The notes: generated by a model not told the origin, from the sequence alone. Positions 1 to 6,603 are shown, counted from the stretch's first letter. The stretch: DNA of 10,519 bases from Pseudomonadota bacterium (GCA_027486155.1 JAIXPR010000033.1:1-10519); one strand, 5' to 3'. Translations and numbers: made by a program.

Positions 1-621
1 GCAGCTCTTGCGGTTAACCTCCTCCTTCTCATCCAGTTTCCCGTGCTCCACTCCCTGATGCTTAAACCATCGGGCCGCGCTTTTTTAAGTCGACTCGTTC
101 CCGGAGAGATCGGTAAGCACCTCGTCACCACCACCTACGTCATCGCGGCCTCCGCCCAACTGATCGTACTTTTTACGCTGTGGGTTACTATCGGAACCTC
201 TGAGTGGCGACCGTCAGGGACTCTCAGCGTGGCATGGAACGGGCTCTACGGATTAAGCTGGATCCTCCTAGCAGTCGCGATGACGAACGCGGGACTCGGC
301 ACGCAGATGGGATTCTTAGGATGGACCTCTGTGTACCGAGGGGAGAAGCCCATCTACAAGCCGTTTCCACAACACGGTCTCTATAGGATTTGTCGACACC
401 CGGTCTACTTCGCGATGATCCTTGTCTCCATCACCGGGCCTGTGTGGAATATCGACCACCTCATTATCGCATCGGTGTTTGTACCGTACTGCCTCATCGG
501 ACCGGTCATGAAGGAACGACGATTTATGCGCGCCTTCGGCGCCTCCTTCTCGCACCACATGAGGGAGATACCCTTCTTCCCAACTCCGTTGTCATGTTGG
601 AAAGCCCTACGACGGCGTTAG
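1..621 (+). CDS. Membrane methyltransferase of the ICMT/PEMT superfamily (MddA/NnrU-like), 5' end outside window
   Basis: The frame is open from base 1 (AALAVNLLLLIQFPVLHSLM...), so the GTG at 43 is probably internal and the gene starts before the window; 206 residues are visible. Hydrophobic segments lie at about nt 16-60, 136-195, 241-300 and 409-510. The C-terminal core has the family signature GLYRICRHPVYFA (nt 376-414), whose RHPxY binds S-adenosylmethionine in this superfamily, followed by a glutamate in KERR (nt 511-522) and a closing PFFPTP. The order 'LHS-LM--P...TTTYV...LYR--RHP-Y...ERR---G' resembles methanethiol S-methyltransferase (MddA) and related NnrU-like proteins, but the substrate could equally be a lipid or an isoprenoid thiol or acid. 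The class is secure and the substrate is not. The protein is an inner-membrane enzyme. Its TAG stop overlaps the convergent metalloprotease stop by 4 nt, and no terminator is visible in the overlap. Confidence 0.8.
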   Translation, partial: AALAVNLLLLIQFPVLHSLMLKPSGRAFLSRLVPGEIGKHLVTTTYVIAASAQLIVLFTLWVTIGTSEWRPSGTLSVAWNGLYGLSWILLAVAMTNAGLGTQMGFLGWTSVYRGEKPIYKPFPQHGLYRICRHPVYFAMILVSITGPVWNIDHLIIASVFVPYCLIGPVMKERRFMRAFGASFSHHMREIPFFPTPLSCWKALRRR

Positions 622-2084
622 AGGCTAGCTGCTCTGATCTTGAGAGACTCGGCTTCCCCACCCGCTGTCCGGACGAAGAACACAGCGTTCTTCTTCATGC
701 GCTTGGTAGAAGTTACGTGGGAGAAACGTCCGGCAGCGTTCGTGGTCAGCACGACCTTTTTTGAGCCGATCATCAAGGTAATTCGCGCGCCAGCGATACG
801 TTCACCACGACGCGATACGAGCTGACCGGCGAACGCGAAGGTTCGTCGACTTTTCGTCACCGCAAGGGAAAGCTTTGAATTAAATAAACTTGGCGCCATC
901 GCCTTCAGCTCAAGGCAGCTTCCGAAGTTCAGCAGATGGTCGTTGATCTGATCGATGCTCGTTTTAGAGAAGGAAGACCCAACTATAATATTTGGCGCCA
1001 TGAGGCTTCGCGCCTCCCAACCAACCAAATCGTGACGGGCTCCAAGATTGTGACCGATTTCATGCGCGAAATAGTACGGCGCTCCTCCCGCCTTTGTATC
1101 TTGCGTAAGTCCATAGGCGTACTTGGGCTGGTAGCAAACGGTACCAACGTACGCGATGCCAACGGTGCTCTCATCGAGATCCTTCCCCGTGAAGAGGTGC
1201 TTGATATCAACATCCTCATCAAAGGTGTCCGATTTGATACCCATCACAACGGCGTTCTCCGAGCTTGCGGCGAATGCCCTGAGAAGTCGCGCCGGGTCGG
1301 TCTCAGGGATCGAGAGCGCTCCGATATCCGCGTACACATGTTGCTTTACAATCTGGAATCGAATCCCTAATTGTCGCTCGAAGAGCGCCTCAGCGGTGTT
1401 CACAATACCAGCGATGTGCGCGTTGGTATTCTCGCCGTATTTCGCGTACAGAGCAGGGTCGCCAACCGTACTTAGGGTAAGTACGTGGTACATCTTTTTA
1501 CGGGGGAGGCCCGCGTTGAGAGGCTCAATCGTTGTTGCGTGAATAGCTGGCTCCCCGTGAGCGTGTTTATCTCCACAGGTCCTGTTGTGGAATACCGCGG
1601 AAGGCGCGCTGGCGACTCGAACGGTAGTAGCGCCCTCCGTTACAACCGGAGCCGTAAGTGTAAAAACCCTTTGACGAGACGCTCGGCTGCCCCGTTGACG
1701 TCCCGGGAAGGAGAGCACAATATTCTTGCCGACCACTGAGGCCGCGGCGGGATACCGAACACCTCGAATTGAAACCTCGCCTTGGTAGAGCTCAAGGTTC
1801 GGCGCCTGGACATAATCACGCCCCTCTTTCGAGATCGTGGAGGTCCAATTAACGGCCTTACGAACATGGAGCGAGACGCGGACAGTACCCTCAGTGTGGA
1901 GTCGTGTAGTGAAGGTGATAGTGGGAATCGCTCCTGCGGTATAGCCGTTCGCCACAGAGGTAACAGGTGAGCGGTTGCGCTTAGAGAGCTTTTTCATCGC
2001 CGTTGTTCGAAAAGGCGTCACCCCCTCGGCATGAGCACCATGCGAGAGAACAAGAGCAACAAGTAACGCCTTCACGAACTTCAT
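618..2084 (-). CDS. Secreted adamalysin/reprolysin-like (M12B-type) zinc metalloprotease
   Basis: This is a 488-residue protein starting at ATG 2084, with AAGGGG just upstream. Residues 1-19 form a Sec signal peptide (positive n-region, ALLVALVLS core, cleavage likely after AHA). Residues about 20-190 are a beta-rich prodomain-like region without a motif I recognise. The catalytic domain is about 198-392. The metzincin motif HEIGHNLGARHD lies at 341-352 (zinc ligands H341, H345, H351; catalytic E342) and a Met-turn SLMAP at 360-364. The Asp after the third His is typical of adamalysins/reprolysins. C317 and C390 could form a disulphide; C170 is the remaining cysteine, in the prodomain, and a cysteine switch there is only a guess. 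Residues about 415-488 look like an Ig-like or carboxypeptidase-regulatory-like beta-sandwich (GQLVSRRGERIAGARITL...). It is probably exported to degrade extracellular protein, with unknown substrate. It lies 212 nt downstream of the lipoprotein gene on the same strand. Confidence 0.87.
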   Translation of the reverse strand: MKFVKALLVALVLSHGAHAEGVTPFRTTAMKKLSKRNRSPVTSVANGYTAGAIPTITFTTRLHTEGTVRVSLHVRKAVNWTSTISKEGRDYVQAPNLELYQGEVSIRGVRYPAAASVVGKNIVLSFPGRQRGSRASRQRVFTLTAPVVTEGATTVRVASAPSAVFHNRTCGDKHAHGEPAIHATTIEPLNAGLPRKKMYHVLTLSTVGDPALYAKYGENTNAHIAGIVNTAEALFERQLGIRFQIVKQHVYADIGALSIPETDPARLLRAFAASSENAVVMGIKSDTFDEDVDIKHLFTGKDLDESTVGIAYVGTVCYQPKYAYGLTQDTKAGGAPYYFAHEIGHNLGARHDLVGWEARSLMAPNIIVGSSFSKTSIDQINDHLLNFGSCLELKAMAPSLFNSKLSLAVTKSRRTFAFAGQLVSRRGERIAGARITLMIGSKKVVLTTNAAGRFSHVTSTKRMKKNAVFFVRTAGGEAESLKIRAASL

Positions 2085-2154
2085 GTCCCCTTATCGAGGA
2101 CGAGGCTCACTCTGCATCCACGGAACTCTCAAACATCAATCAAATTCAATTAGA

Positions 2155-2169
2155 TACGAGAAACTCGTA
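2155..2169. repeat. Short inverted repeat upstream of the metalloprotease gene
   Basis: TACGAG-AAA-CTCGTA is a perfect 6-bp inverted repeat with a 3-nt centre, about 70 nt upstream of the metalloprotease start, in the 212-nt gap 2085-2296. It is too short and lacks a T-tract, so it is not a convincing terminator; an operator or small hairpin in the leader is possible. I see no convincing -35/-10 pair or terminator elsewhere in this gap. Confidence 0.3.
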
Positions 2170-2296
2170 GAGCGAACTATGAACTAATACTGCCAGATAC
2201 GTAGCGATACATATCCGTTAAGGCTCTCTCTACGTCACGACCGAACCGCATCAGCAACTACGCGCTAGCTCCAGTTCAACGACACTGCCCCGAACT

Positions 2297-2620
2297 TTAA
2301 AATATCTGCCGCACAACCCAACCCGCCCCTCGAAACGGGAACGCGACAATATCCGCGAGAACCACGACGACGGCGCTATTCTGCGGTTCTTCGCGCGCCT
2401 CATCATTGCTGGAGGTGTCATACATCTGGTGGCCAACTGTAGCCTCCGGGGTTTGCGAGGCTTCAGCGGCTTGCCGCTCGCGAGCCAACTCGTGCTCCCA
2501 CGGCTCGGTCGGATTAACAATGATTGGTTGGGTGGGGGCGCATCCCGCGAGCAGAGTGGCACCAGCGGTGAACACACCGTGAACGAGTCTCTTTTCCCCT
2601 GTGAGATGAACTCTTCGCAT
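2297..2620 (-). CDS. Small putative lipoprotein of unknown function
   Basis: This 107-residue protein starts at ATG 2620, with GAGG at a 7-nt spacing upstream. A type II signal peptide is clear: positive n-region (MRRVHLTGEKR), short hydrophobic core and lipobox LAGC, giving a lipidated Cys27. The following residue is Ala rather than Asp, so outer-membrane delivery is more likely if the Lol '+2' rule applies. Residues 35-80 are charged and probably disordered (many E, A, Q, T). The last 25 residues form a hydrophobic segment ending AFPFRGAGWVVRQIF, which may touch the membrane or be a docking peptide. I do not recognise the family. It follows the exporter permease by 97 nt on the same strand and could be an accessory of the exporter or of the downstream secreted protease; that is inference from position only. 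A second frame open across the same bases looks like a shadow. Confidence 0.68.
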   Translation of the reverse strand: MRRVHLTGEKRLVHGVFTAGATLLAGCAPTQPIIVNPTEPWEHELARERQAAEASQTPEATVGHQMYDTSSNDEAREEPQNSAVVVVLADIVAFPFRGAGWVVRQIF

Positions 2621-2717
2621 CTGGTCGCCTCATAAGGACACCAACTCCTTCTAGGCTACTCGCGTTCCACCGCAGACTGCCTGGTCACGGTCATTACTCA
2701 CCAAGGAGAGACGGCCT

Positions 2718-3926
2718 CTACTCATATCGGAGCGCGTCGAGGATCTCGATACGAGAGGCTCTCCAGGCTGGTACCACACCGAACACAACTCCTACGACAA
2801 ACGCGACGAGGAACGCGGGAGCGATAATCCAGAGCGGCGCGCGCATGTCGAAGGAGGGGAACGCGAGGTAGAGGCCGACGGTGATAATCACCGCTCCTCC
2901 CACACCTACGGCGCCACCAAGAACAGAGAGCGCGACCGCCTCAGCTAGGAGTTGTTTTAAGATATCGACACGGCGAGCTCCCACCGCTCGACGGATACCG
3001 ATCTCTTGAGTTCGCTCGACCACCGTGACCCACATGATGTTCATGATCCCAATGCCACCCACAAGCATCGAGATAGCGGCGATAGCGGCCAGAACGTAGG
3101 TCAACATGTTGAGGATGGTATTCATACTTTCCATCATCGACACCTGCGTGAGCACCGTGAAGTCCTCCTCTCCGTCCCGCCGCTCTTTGAGGATCTCAGA
3201 GATCTCTGCCACCGCGTCATCAACCCCCACCCGAGAGGAAGCCTTGGCTCTTATCCCGAAGAGCTTATCATCGTTGAAAAGCTTCAGCGCCGCTTCGGTA
3301 GGGATAAAGCCGAGCTCATCGAAATCGAGACCGAGCTTGTTGCCCATCGGTTGAAGCACGCCAATGATTCGAAACTCGCTTTCGTTGAGCTTAACGGTCT
3401 GGCCGATCGGGTCCGCGTCTCCAAAAAGCTCGTTCACGACGTTGCGTCCGAGAACCACCACACGACGACCGTACTCATCCTCCTCTCGCGTGAAATATTG
3501 TCCTCGTCCGATAGGCACCGAGAGAATGAAGGGAAACTGCTCATTCGTGCCGAAGACGGTGATATTACTTATCGCGTCCTCAAATCTAACGGTTACCGTT
3601 CCCAGCACCAGCCCCGAGACCGCCTCAACATTCAGCGCTCGCTTCTCGATCGCCATAACATCAGCGGTTGTCATCTTGCGCTGTGCCGCCCCCACTGGGG
3701 GCCCCATATGTGTTTTTTTATCGGACTTGCCGGGCTGAACCACTATCAGGTTAGTTCCTAGGCCCTCGAACTCGCTCGTCACGTAATTTTTGGCGCCCTG
3801 TCCCAACGAAACGAGGAGTACGATCGCCCCCACTCCGATCACCATACCGAGGATAGTCAGGGCAGTTCGCAACTTTTGCGCCAATAATGATTCCAGCCCT
3901 AGCCGAACGATCTCTCTAAATCCCAC
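2718..3926 (-). CDS. ABC transporter permease, MacB/FtsX type
   Basis: This 402-residue permease starts at GTG 3926, supported by GGAGGA (3932-3937) at a 5-nt spacing; the start lies inside the end of the ATPase gene (11-nt overlap), indicating translational coupling. The topology is the standard four-helix FtsX/MacB form: TM1 about residues 21-43, a large periplasmic domain about 44-270, then TM2 about 272-300, TM3 about 328-353 and TM4 about 364-388. The cytoplasmic stretch ERTQEIGIRRAVGARR (304-319) is the typical coupling segment that contacts the ATPase, and the C-terminus ends in the characteristic ALRYE. Unlike MacB itself, the ATPase is a separate polypeptide, as in YknXYZ- or LolCDE-type systems. 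Family members work by mechanotransmission, pushing substrates (peptides, lipids, lipoproteins, small toxins) out of the periplasm; the substrate here is unknown. Confidence 0.93.
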   Translation of the reverse strand: MGFREIVRLGLESLLAQKLRTALTILGMVIGVGAIVLLVSLGQGAKNYVTSEFEGLGTNLIVVQPGKSDKKTHMGPPVGAAQRKMTTADVMAIEKRALNVEAVSGLVLGTVTVRFEDAISNITVFGTNEQFPFILSVPIGRGQYFTREEDEYGRRVVVLGRNVVNELFGDADPIGQTVKLNESEFRIIGVLQPMGNKLGLDFDELGFIPTEAALKLFNDDKLFGIRAKASSRVGVDDAVAEISEILKERRDGEEDFTVLTQVSMMESMNTILNMLTYVLAAIAAISMLVGGIGIMNIMWVTVVERTQEIGIRRAVGARRVDILKQLLAEAVALSVLGGAVGVGGAVIITVGLYLAFPSFDMRAPLWIIAPAFLVAFVVGVVFGVVPAWRASRIEILDALRYE

Positions 3927-4614
3927 GTCGGTCCTCCACCAAGGCGCCGTCCCTGAGGATCAATTGCCTGCGCGCACGTTCAGCGATCGATGGATCATGC
4001 GTAACCATCAAGATAGTTACCCCCTGGGCGTTCAACCGCTCAAACAACCCAAGGATGTCTCGCCCACTCTTTGAGTCGAGATTCCCCGTCGGCTCATCGG
4101 CGAAGATGAGCTTAGGATTGTTGACAACCGCTCGGGCGATAGCTACCCGTTGTCGTTGCCCACCTGACAGCTCATTCGGGCGATGATTCATTCGGTCTTT
4201 GAGACCAACCACCTCTAGGGCCGATATCGCGCGCTCACGCTGCTCCGCCTCGCTCAGAACACCGCCGTGACCGGCTCCGTAGACGAGCGGCATCATCACA
4301 TTGCGGAGTGCGCTGGCGCGGGGAAGGAGATGAAAACTTTGAAACACGAAACCCATAAACCTGTTTCTCAGGCCCGCAAGCTCCGTATCGGAGAGTCCCT
4401 CGACCGGCTCATTGTTCAAAAAATACCGTCCACTGGTCGGTGTATCGAGGAGTCCAAGGATATAGAGGAGCGTAGACTTTCCACTGCCAGACGCGCCCGT
4501 AATTGATATAAACTCACCCGGCTCAACTGAGAGGGTCAGAACACGAATAGCTCGAATCGTTTCATCCCCTCTGGTGAAATTCTTATTGAGACTCTCCGTT
4601 CGAATGAGGGACAT
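3916..4614 (-). CDS. ABC transporter ATP-binding protein (MacB/LolD-type)
   Basis: This 232-residue ATPase has every expected motif: Walker A GASGSGKST (40-48), Q-loop Q92 in the family-typical VFQSFHLLP, ABC signature LSGGQ (149-153), Walker B LIFADEPT (169-176), D-loop NLD (178-180) and H-loop His206. The F-HLLPR and EPTGNLDS sequences place it in the MacB/LolD/FtsE-like branch that serves FtsX-type permeases. It starts at ATG 4614, 14 nt after the adaptor stop, with AGGGAGGG upstream. It ends inside the permease gene and is expected to be a cytoplasmic dimer powering that permease. Nothing is missing or altered in the catalytic motifs. Confidence 0.95.
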   Translation of the reverse strand: MSLIRTESLNKNFTRGDETIRAIRVLTLSVEPGEFISITGASGSGKSTLLYILGLLDTPTSGRYFLNNEPVEGLSDTELAGLRNRFMGFVFQSFHLLPRASALRNVMMPLVYGAGHGGVLSEAEQRERAISALEVVGLKDRMNHRPNELSGGQRQRVAIARAVVNNPKLIFADEPTGNLDSKSGRDILGLFERLNAQGVTILMVTHDPSIAERARRQLILRDGALVEDRRGI

Positions 4615-4628
4615 CGGCGAGGCCCTCC

Positions 4629-5735
4629 CTACTCGTTTGGTGCCGTGACGCGCAAACCATCGGTCAGTTCGAACTTATCCGAGGGGAGAACAACCTTATC
4701 CGAGGGAGAGAGCCCAGAGACGATTTCGCTCACGGTATAGCCGTAAATGCCCACCTGCACCGGTCTCTTTGCGAGGCGCGAACCCTCGAGTACATAGACG
4801 TACCGGTCTCTCCCTCTCCCCAGCACAGCGCGCGAGGTAATCGTAAGCACATCGCCTTTGGTTTCGGTGATCACCTCAATATCAGCTGAAGCGCCCGCGG
4901 GAAGGAGCAACCCCTCACTATCGATATCGAGCTCTATCTCTGAGGTTCGGTCCTGTTCGCGAGTGCTGCTGACAAATGGAATGACCTTTCGAACTCGCGC
5001 GGCGAACGGCTCTTTACGAATCGCGAGGACCTTTACACGAGCGGGCAAATCCACCTTCACTTTAGGGAGATCTACCTCATCTATCTCGGCCCGAACGTAG
5101 CGTGGCTTCACGTCAACGACGCGGATGGGTGCTTGAGGGATCACGGCGGTAATCTGAGAGAGCTCGCCGACCTCAAGGTTGAGCTCGGCGACGATGCCAT
5201 CATAGGGGGCTTTAATGAGACTCTTTTCATACGCGGTCACCGCGGCGTCGTAACTAGCGCGCGCCTGCGTAACACCGCTCTGAGACATCGCGTCACTCTT
5301 ACTGAGGCGCTGGGAACGTTCATATTCCTCTAACATGGATTGAAGGCGCGATTTAAGATCGTCGTTCTCCACCTGCGCCAGCACCTGCCCCGCCTTGACG
5401 GCATCTCCGAGCTTCACGTTCACCTCTTTGACACGGCCCACAGTGCCGAACGCGAGTTCTGTGTTGCCTTCGGCGCGCACAGTTCCGGAGTTTACGCTTG
5501 AAACGGTCGCCTCAACACTCGCCTTTGAGACGCGAGCGAGTCGAACCTCAGGCGTGCCTTTACAACCAGAAACTAACGAAACAACCACGCAGAGCGTGGC
5601 TACGCCGACGGTGACGTCACGCGCGATGAACGACGGAAACCACGCGGAAACGCGAGAGCCTGTCGAACTAGAGAGCCTTTTTGATAGCGGAGATAGCGGC
5701 GGCGTAATCCGGTTCCTCGGCGACTTCGGTGACAT
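4629..5735 (-). CDS. Periplasmic adaptor (membrane fusion) subunit of the exporter, MacA/HlyD-like lipoprotein
   Basis: This protein is 368 residues as called. A hydrophobic segment at 41-57 ends in the lipobox-like VSGC (Cys58), so the mature protein is probably a lipid-anchored adaptor. Biotinyl-lipoyl half-motifs lie at about 97-126 (GTVGRVKEVNVKLGDAVKAG...) and about 171-193 (IKAPYDGIVAELNLEVGEL), split by a short helical hairpin of only about 45 residues. Beta-barrel and membrane-proximal domains follow (about 205-365, ending LTDGLRVTAPNE). It bridges the FtsX-type permease to an outer-membrane channel; no TolC gene is in the window. The start is awkward. ATG 5735 is the only ATG, GTG or TTG in frame ahead of the signal segment; it overlaps tpx by 68 nt and leaves a 40-residue Ser/Pro/Arg-rich leader before the hydrophobic stretch, with only a distant GGTGG as ribosome site. 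The family call is firm and the N-terminus is not. Confidence 0.88.
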   Translation of the reverse strand: MSPKSPRNRITPPLSPLSKRLSSSTGSRVSAWFPSFIARDVTVGVATLCVVVSLVSGCKGTPEVRLARVSKASVEATVSSVNSGTVRAEGNTELAFGTVGRVKEVNVKLGDAVKAGQVLAQVENDDLKSRLQSMLEEYERSQRLSKSDAMSQSGVTQARASYDAAVTAYEKSLIKAPYDGIVAELNLEVGELSQITAVIPQAPIRVVDVKPRYVRAEIDEVDLPKVKVDLPARVKVLAIRKEPFAARVRKVIPFVSSTREQDRTSEIELDIDSEGLLLPAGASADIEVITETKGDVLTITSRAVLGRGRDRYVYVLEGSRLAKRPVQVGIYGYTVSEIVSGLSPSDKVVLPSDKFELTDGLRVTAPNE

Positions 5736-6183
5736 AATCTACGTGTACCACCTTTCCGCTCCTATCAACAACAAAGAGCGCACGGGCGAGCAGTCCAAGG
5801 TCCGGAAGCTCCACGCCGTACTCTTTGCCGAAAGAGCGGTGCTTATAATCACTGAGTGTAACCACCCGGTCGACCCCTTCAGCGGCGCACCAGCGCTTCA
5901 ACGCGAACGGAAGATCTCGGCTCACCGACGCGATCACGACATCTTGAGAGAGCCCAGATCCCTCTTGGTTAAACTTCTTGGTTTCGATCGCGCATACAGG
6001 GGTATCGATGCTCGGAATGGAAACAAGCACGAACACCTTGCCGGCGTAGGAGGAATTTGTCACGTCGGACATGTCAGGCGCCGTCAGCTTGAACGCTGGG
6101 GCCTGCGAACCCTCTTCGATACATCGCCCCTCAACCTTGAGCGGGTTTCCCTTCATGGTGATCTTTTCGTTACTCTTTGCCAT
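5668..6183 (-). CDS. tpx: Thiol peroxidase, atypical 2-Cys peroxiredoxin (Tpx)
   Basis: This enzyme reduces hydroperoxides using thioredoxin. I choose ATG 6183 (AGGCGG close upstream), giving 171 residues, near the roughly 168 of E. coli Tpx and starting MAKSNEKITMKGNPL as Tpx proteins do; a GTG at 6210 would add nine residues. The peroxidatic site is TPVC (T61, C64) in SIPSIDTPVCAIETKKFN. The resolving cysteine is C99 in RWCAAEGVDRVVTLSDY, and the conserved active-site Arg is R134 in LLARALFVVD. Both redox cysteines are at the Tpx spacing of 35 residues, so it should be active. C21 is an additional cysteine. It is the first gene of the leftward run; its end overlaps the called start of the exporter adaptor, so peroxide defence and export are probably co-expressed. 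A candidate promoter lies at 6215-6243. Confidence 0.94.
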   Translation of the reverse strand: MAKSNEKITMKGNPLKVEGRCIEEGSQAPAFKLTAPDMSDVTNSSYAGKVFVLVSIPSIDTPVCAIETKKFNQEGSGLSQDVVIASVSRDLPFALKRWCAAEGVDRVVTLSDYKHRSFGKEYGVELPDLGLLARALFVVDRSGKVVHVDYVTEVAEEPDYAAAISAIKKAL

Positions 6184-6206
6184 ATCCGCCTGTATGTAAT
6201 GTGTAG

Positions 6207-6216
6207 ACACGCGTGT
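6207..6216. repeat. Perfect 10-bp palindrome ACACGCGTGT at the expected tpx transcription start
   Basis: The palindrome reads ACACGCGTGT on both strands, touches the proposed -10 of the tpx promoter (6215-6220) and would cover the expected start site. This is a position where a repressor could act; the identity of any binding protein is unknown. Confidence 0.4.
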
Positions 6217-6243
6217 TGTACTATGAGGCTACTCTACCTTCAA
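6215..6243 (-). promoter_or_regulatory. Candidate sigma-70-type promoter of tpx
   Basis: On the minus strand TTGAAG (6238-6243) is followed after 17 nt by TACAAC (6215-6220), about 32 nt upstream of the chosen tpx ATG. The -35 matches TTGA of the consensus and the spacing is ideal; the -10 is weaker (TA-A--). It is the best hexamer pair I find upstream of tpx, but is a prediction by eye only. The -35 overlaps the palindrome at 6241-6251. Confidence 0.4.
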
Positions 6244-6251
6244 CTGAGTTG
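6241..6251. repeat. Palindrome CAACT-G-AGTTG over the tpx -35
   Basis: This is a perfect 5-bp inverted repeat around one central base, sharing bases with the proposed tpx -35 hexamer. It could be an operator half of a larger site or chance. Confidence 0.3.
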
Positions 6252-6254
6252 GCT

Positions 6255-6268
6255 CACCTAGGAACCGA
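6255..6268. repeat. Direct repeat copy 1 (CACCTAGGAACCGA)
   Basis: This is nearly identical to 6572-6586, where one extra G is inserted (CACCTAGGGAACCGA). The element contains the 6-bp palindrome CCTAGG. Copy 1 lies just upstream of the tpx promoter candidate. Confidence 0.45.
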
Positions 6269-6277
6269 CTAGTAGTC
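6267..6277. repeat. Palindrome GACTA-G-TAGTC
   Basis: This is a perfect 5-bp inverted repeat with a 1-nt centre, directly adjacent to the next inverted repeat at 6279-6298 and sharing two bases with direct-repeat copy 1. Confidence 0.3.
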
Positions 6278-6278
6278 T

Positions 6279-6298
6279 ACGTGTGGCCTCCGACACGT
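6279..6298. repeat. Inverted repeat ACGTGT-N8-ACACGT
   Basis: This has 6-bp perfect arms separated by 8 nt (GGCCTCCG), a geometry common to dimeric regulator sites and to small hairpins. It abuts the larger hairpin at 6302-6361, so the two could form consecutive stem-loops in RNA from the plus strand. Confidence 0.35.
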
Positions 6299-6301
6299 GC
6301 T

Positions 6302-6361
6302 CGTGCTCGTGGACGTACCCGATAACACTAGTTTTTTATTCCGGGTACGTTTACGTTCACG
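6302..6361. repeat. Large imperfect inverted repeat / hairpin
   Basis: The inner stem is 14 bp, 6308-6321 (CGTGGACGTACCCG) with 6342-6355 (CGGGTACGTTTACG). The two non-complementary steps become G-U pairs in plus-strand RNA, which hints that the structured molecule is the plus-strand transcript. After a 2x2 mismatch, 4 more bp pair (6302-6305 with 6358-6361). The 20-nt loop contains a T6 run. No T-tract follows the stem on either strand, so it is not a standard intrinsic terminator. Confidence 0.5.
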
Positions 6362-6571
6362 TGCCCCGCTTCCTTGGGGATAGCGATAGAGATTTGCTCT
6401 TCGCCTGCCCGGCTCTTCGAACGATAAAGGCACCCTACTTTCCACCCAAACAAGAAGTGGCATATTTTCAGCAGGTTACAAAAACCACCCCTCAATCCTC
6501 GTTCTACCCTGAGAACTAAAGAGCCCTTTGCGGCATCCAATTATAAAGATTCCGTATTATTGCCCGACCTA

Positions 6572-6586
6572 CACCTAGGGAACCGA
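6572..6586. repeat. Direct repeat copy 2 (CACCTAGGGAACCGA)
   Basis: This is the second copy of the element at 6255-6268, with one extra G, ending 17 nt before the ATG of the first small gene. It is therefore likely in that gene's leader or promoter. Two copies near two divergent genes suggest a shared regulator, but a chance repeat is not excluded. Confidence 0.45.
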
Positions 6587-6603
6587 GCGTCTTCAAGGCT
6601 GCT

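Larger units (their letters stand above)
6184..6603. other. 420-nt gene-free divergent regulatory region between tpx and the small-gene pair
   Basis: I see no convincing gene here. Frames of 64-78 codons exist on both strands but lack ribosome sites, motifs and plausible composition. What it holds is a candidate tpx promoter, palindromes at 6207-6216, 6241-6251, 6267-6277 and 6279-6298, a large imperfect hairpin at 6302-6361, and a direct repeat (6255-6268 and 6572-6586). The stretch 6362-6560 shows nothing I can name. A promoter for the rightward pair must lie in it or further left, and TATAAA at 6541-6550 or TATTAT near 6555 are only weak candidates without a matching -35. Confidence 0.6.

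Noticed and set aside
2251..2577. 108-codon minus-strand frame overlapping the lipoprotein gene
   Set aside because: The alternative frame has a signal peptide with lipobox and a good ribosome site; this one is Arg/Ser/Pro-rich without features.
3006..3761. 251-codon open frame on the plus strand opposite the permease
   Set aside because: It lies wholly antisense to a textbook FtsX-type permease; the translation is rich in His, Arg and Asp with no domain or ribosome site. It is a shadow of the codon bias.
5395..6261. 288-codon plus-strand open frame opposite the adaptor and tpx
   Set aside because: It is antisense to two confidently identified proteins, has no motif, and its end covers the tpx promoter region.
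6302..6361. Intrinsic terminator at the large hairpin
   Set aside because: The T-run is in the loop, not after the stem, and neither strand has a following T-tract.
6269..6540. Small open frames (64-78 codons) on both strands in the tpx upstream region
   Set aside because: They have no ribosome sites and no motifs, and they cross the palindrome cluster. Treated as non-coding.
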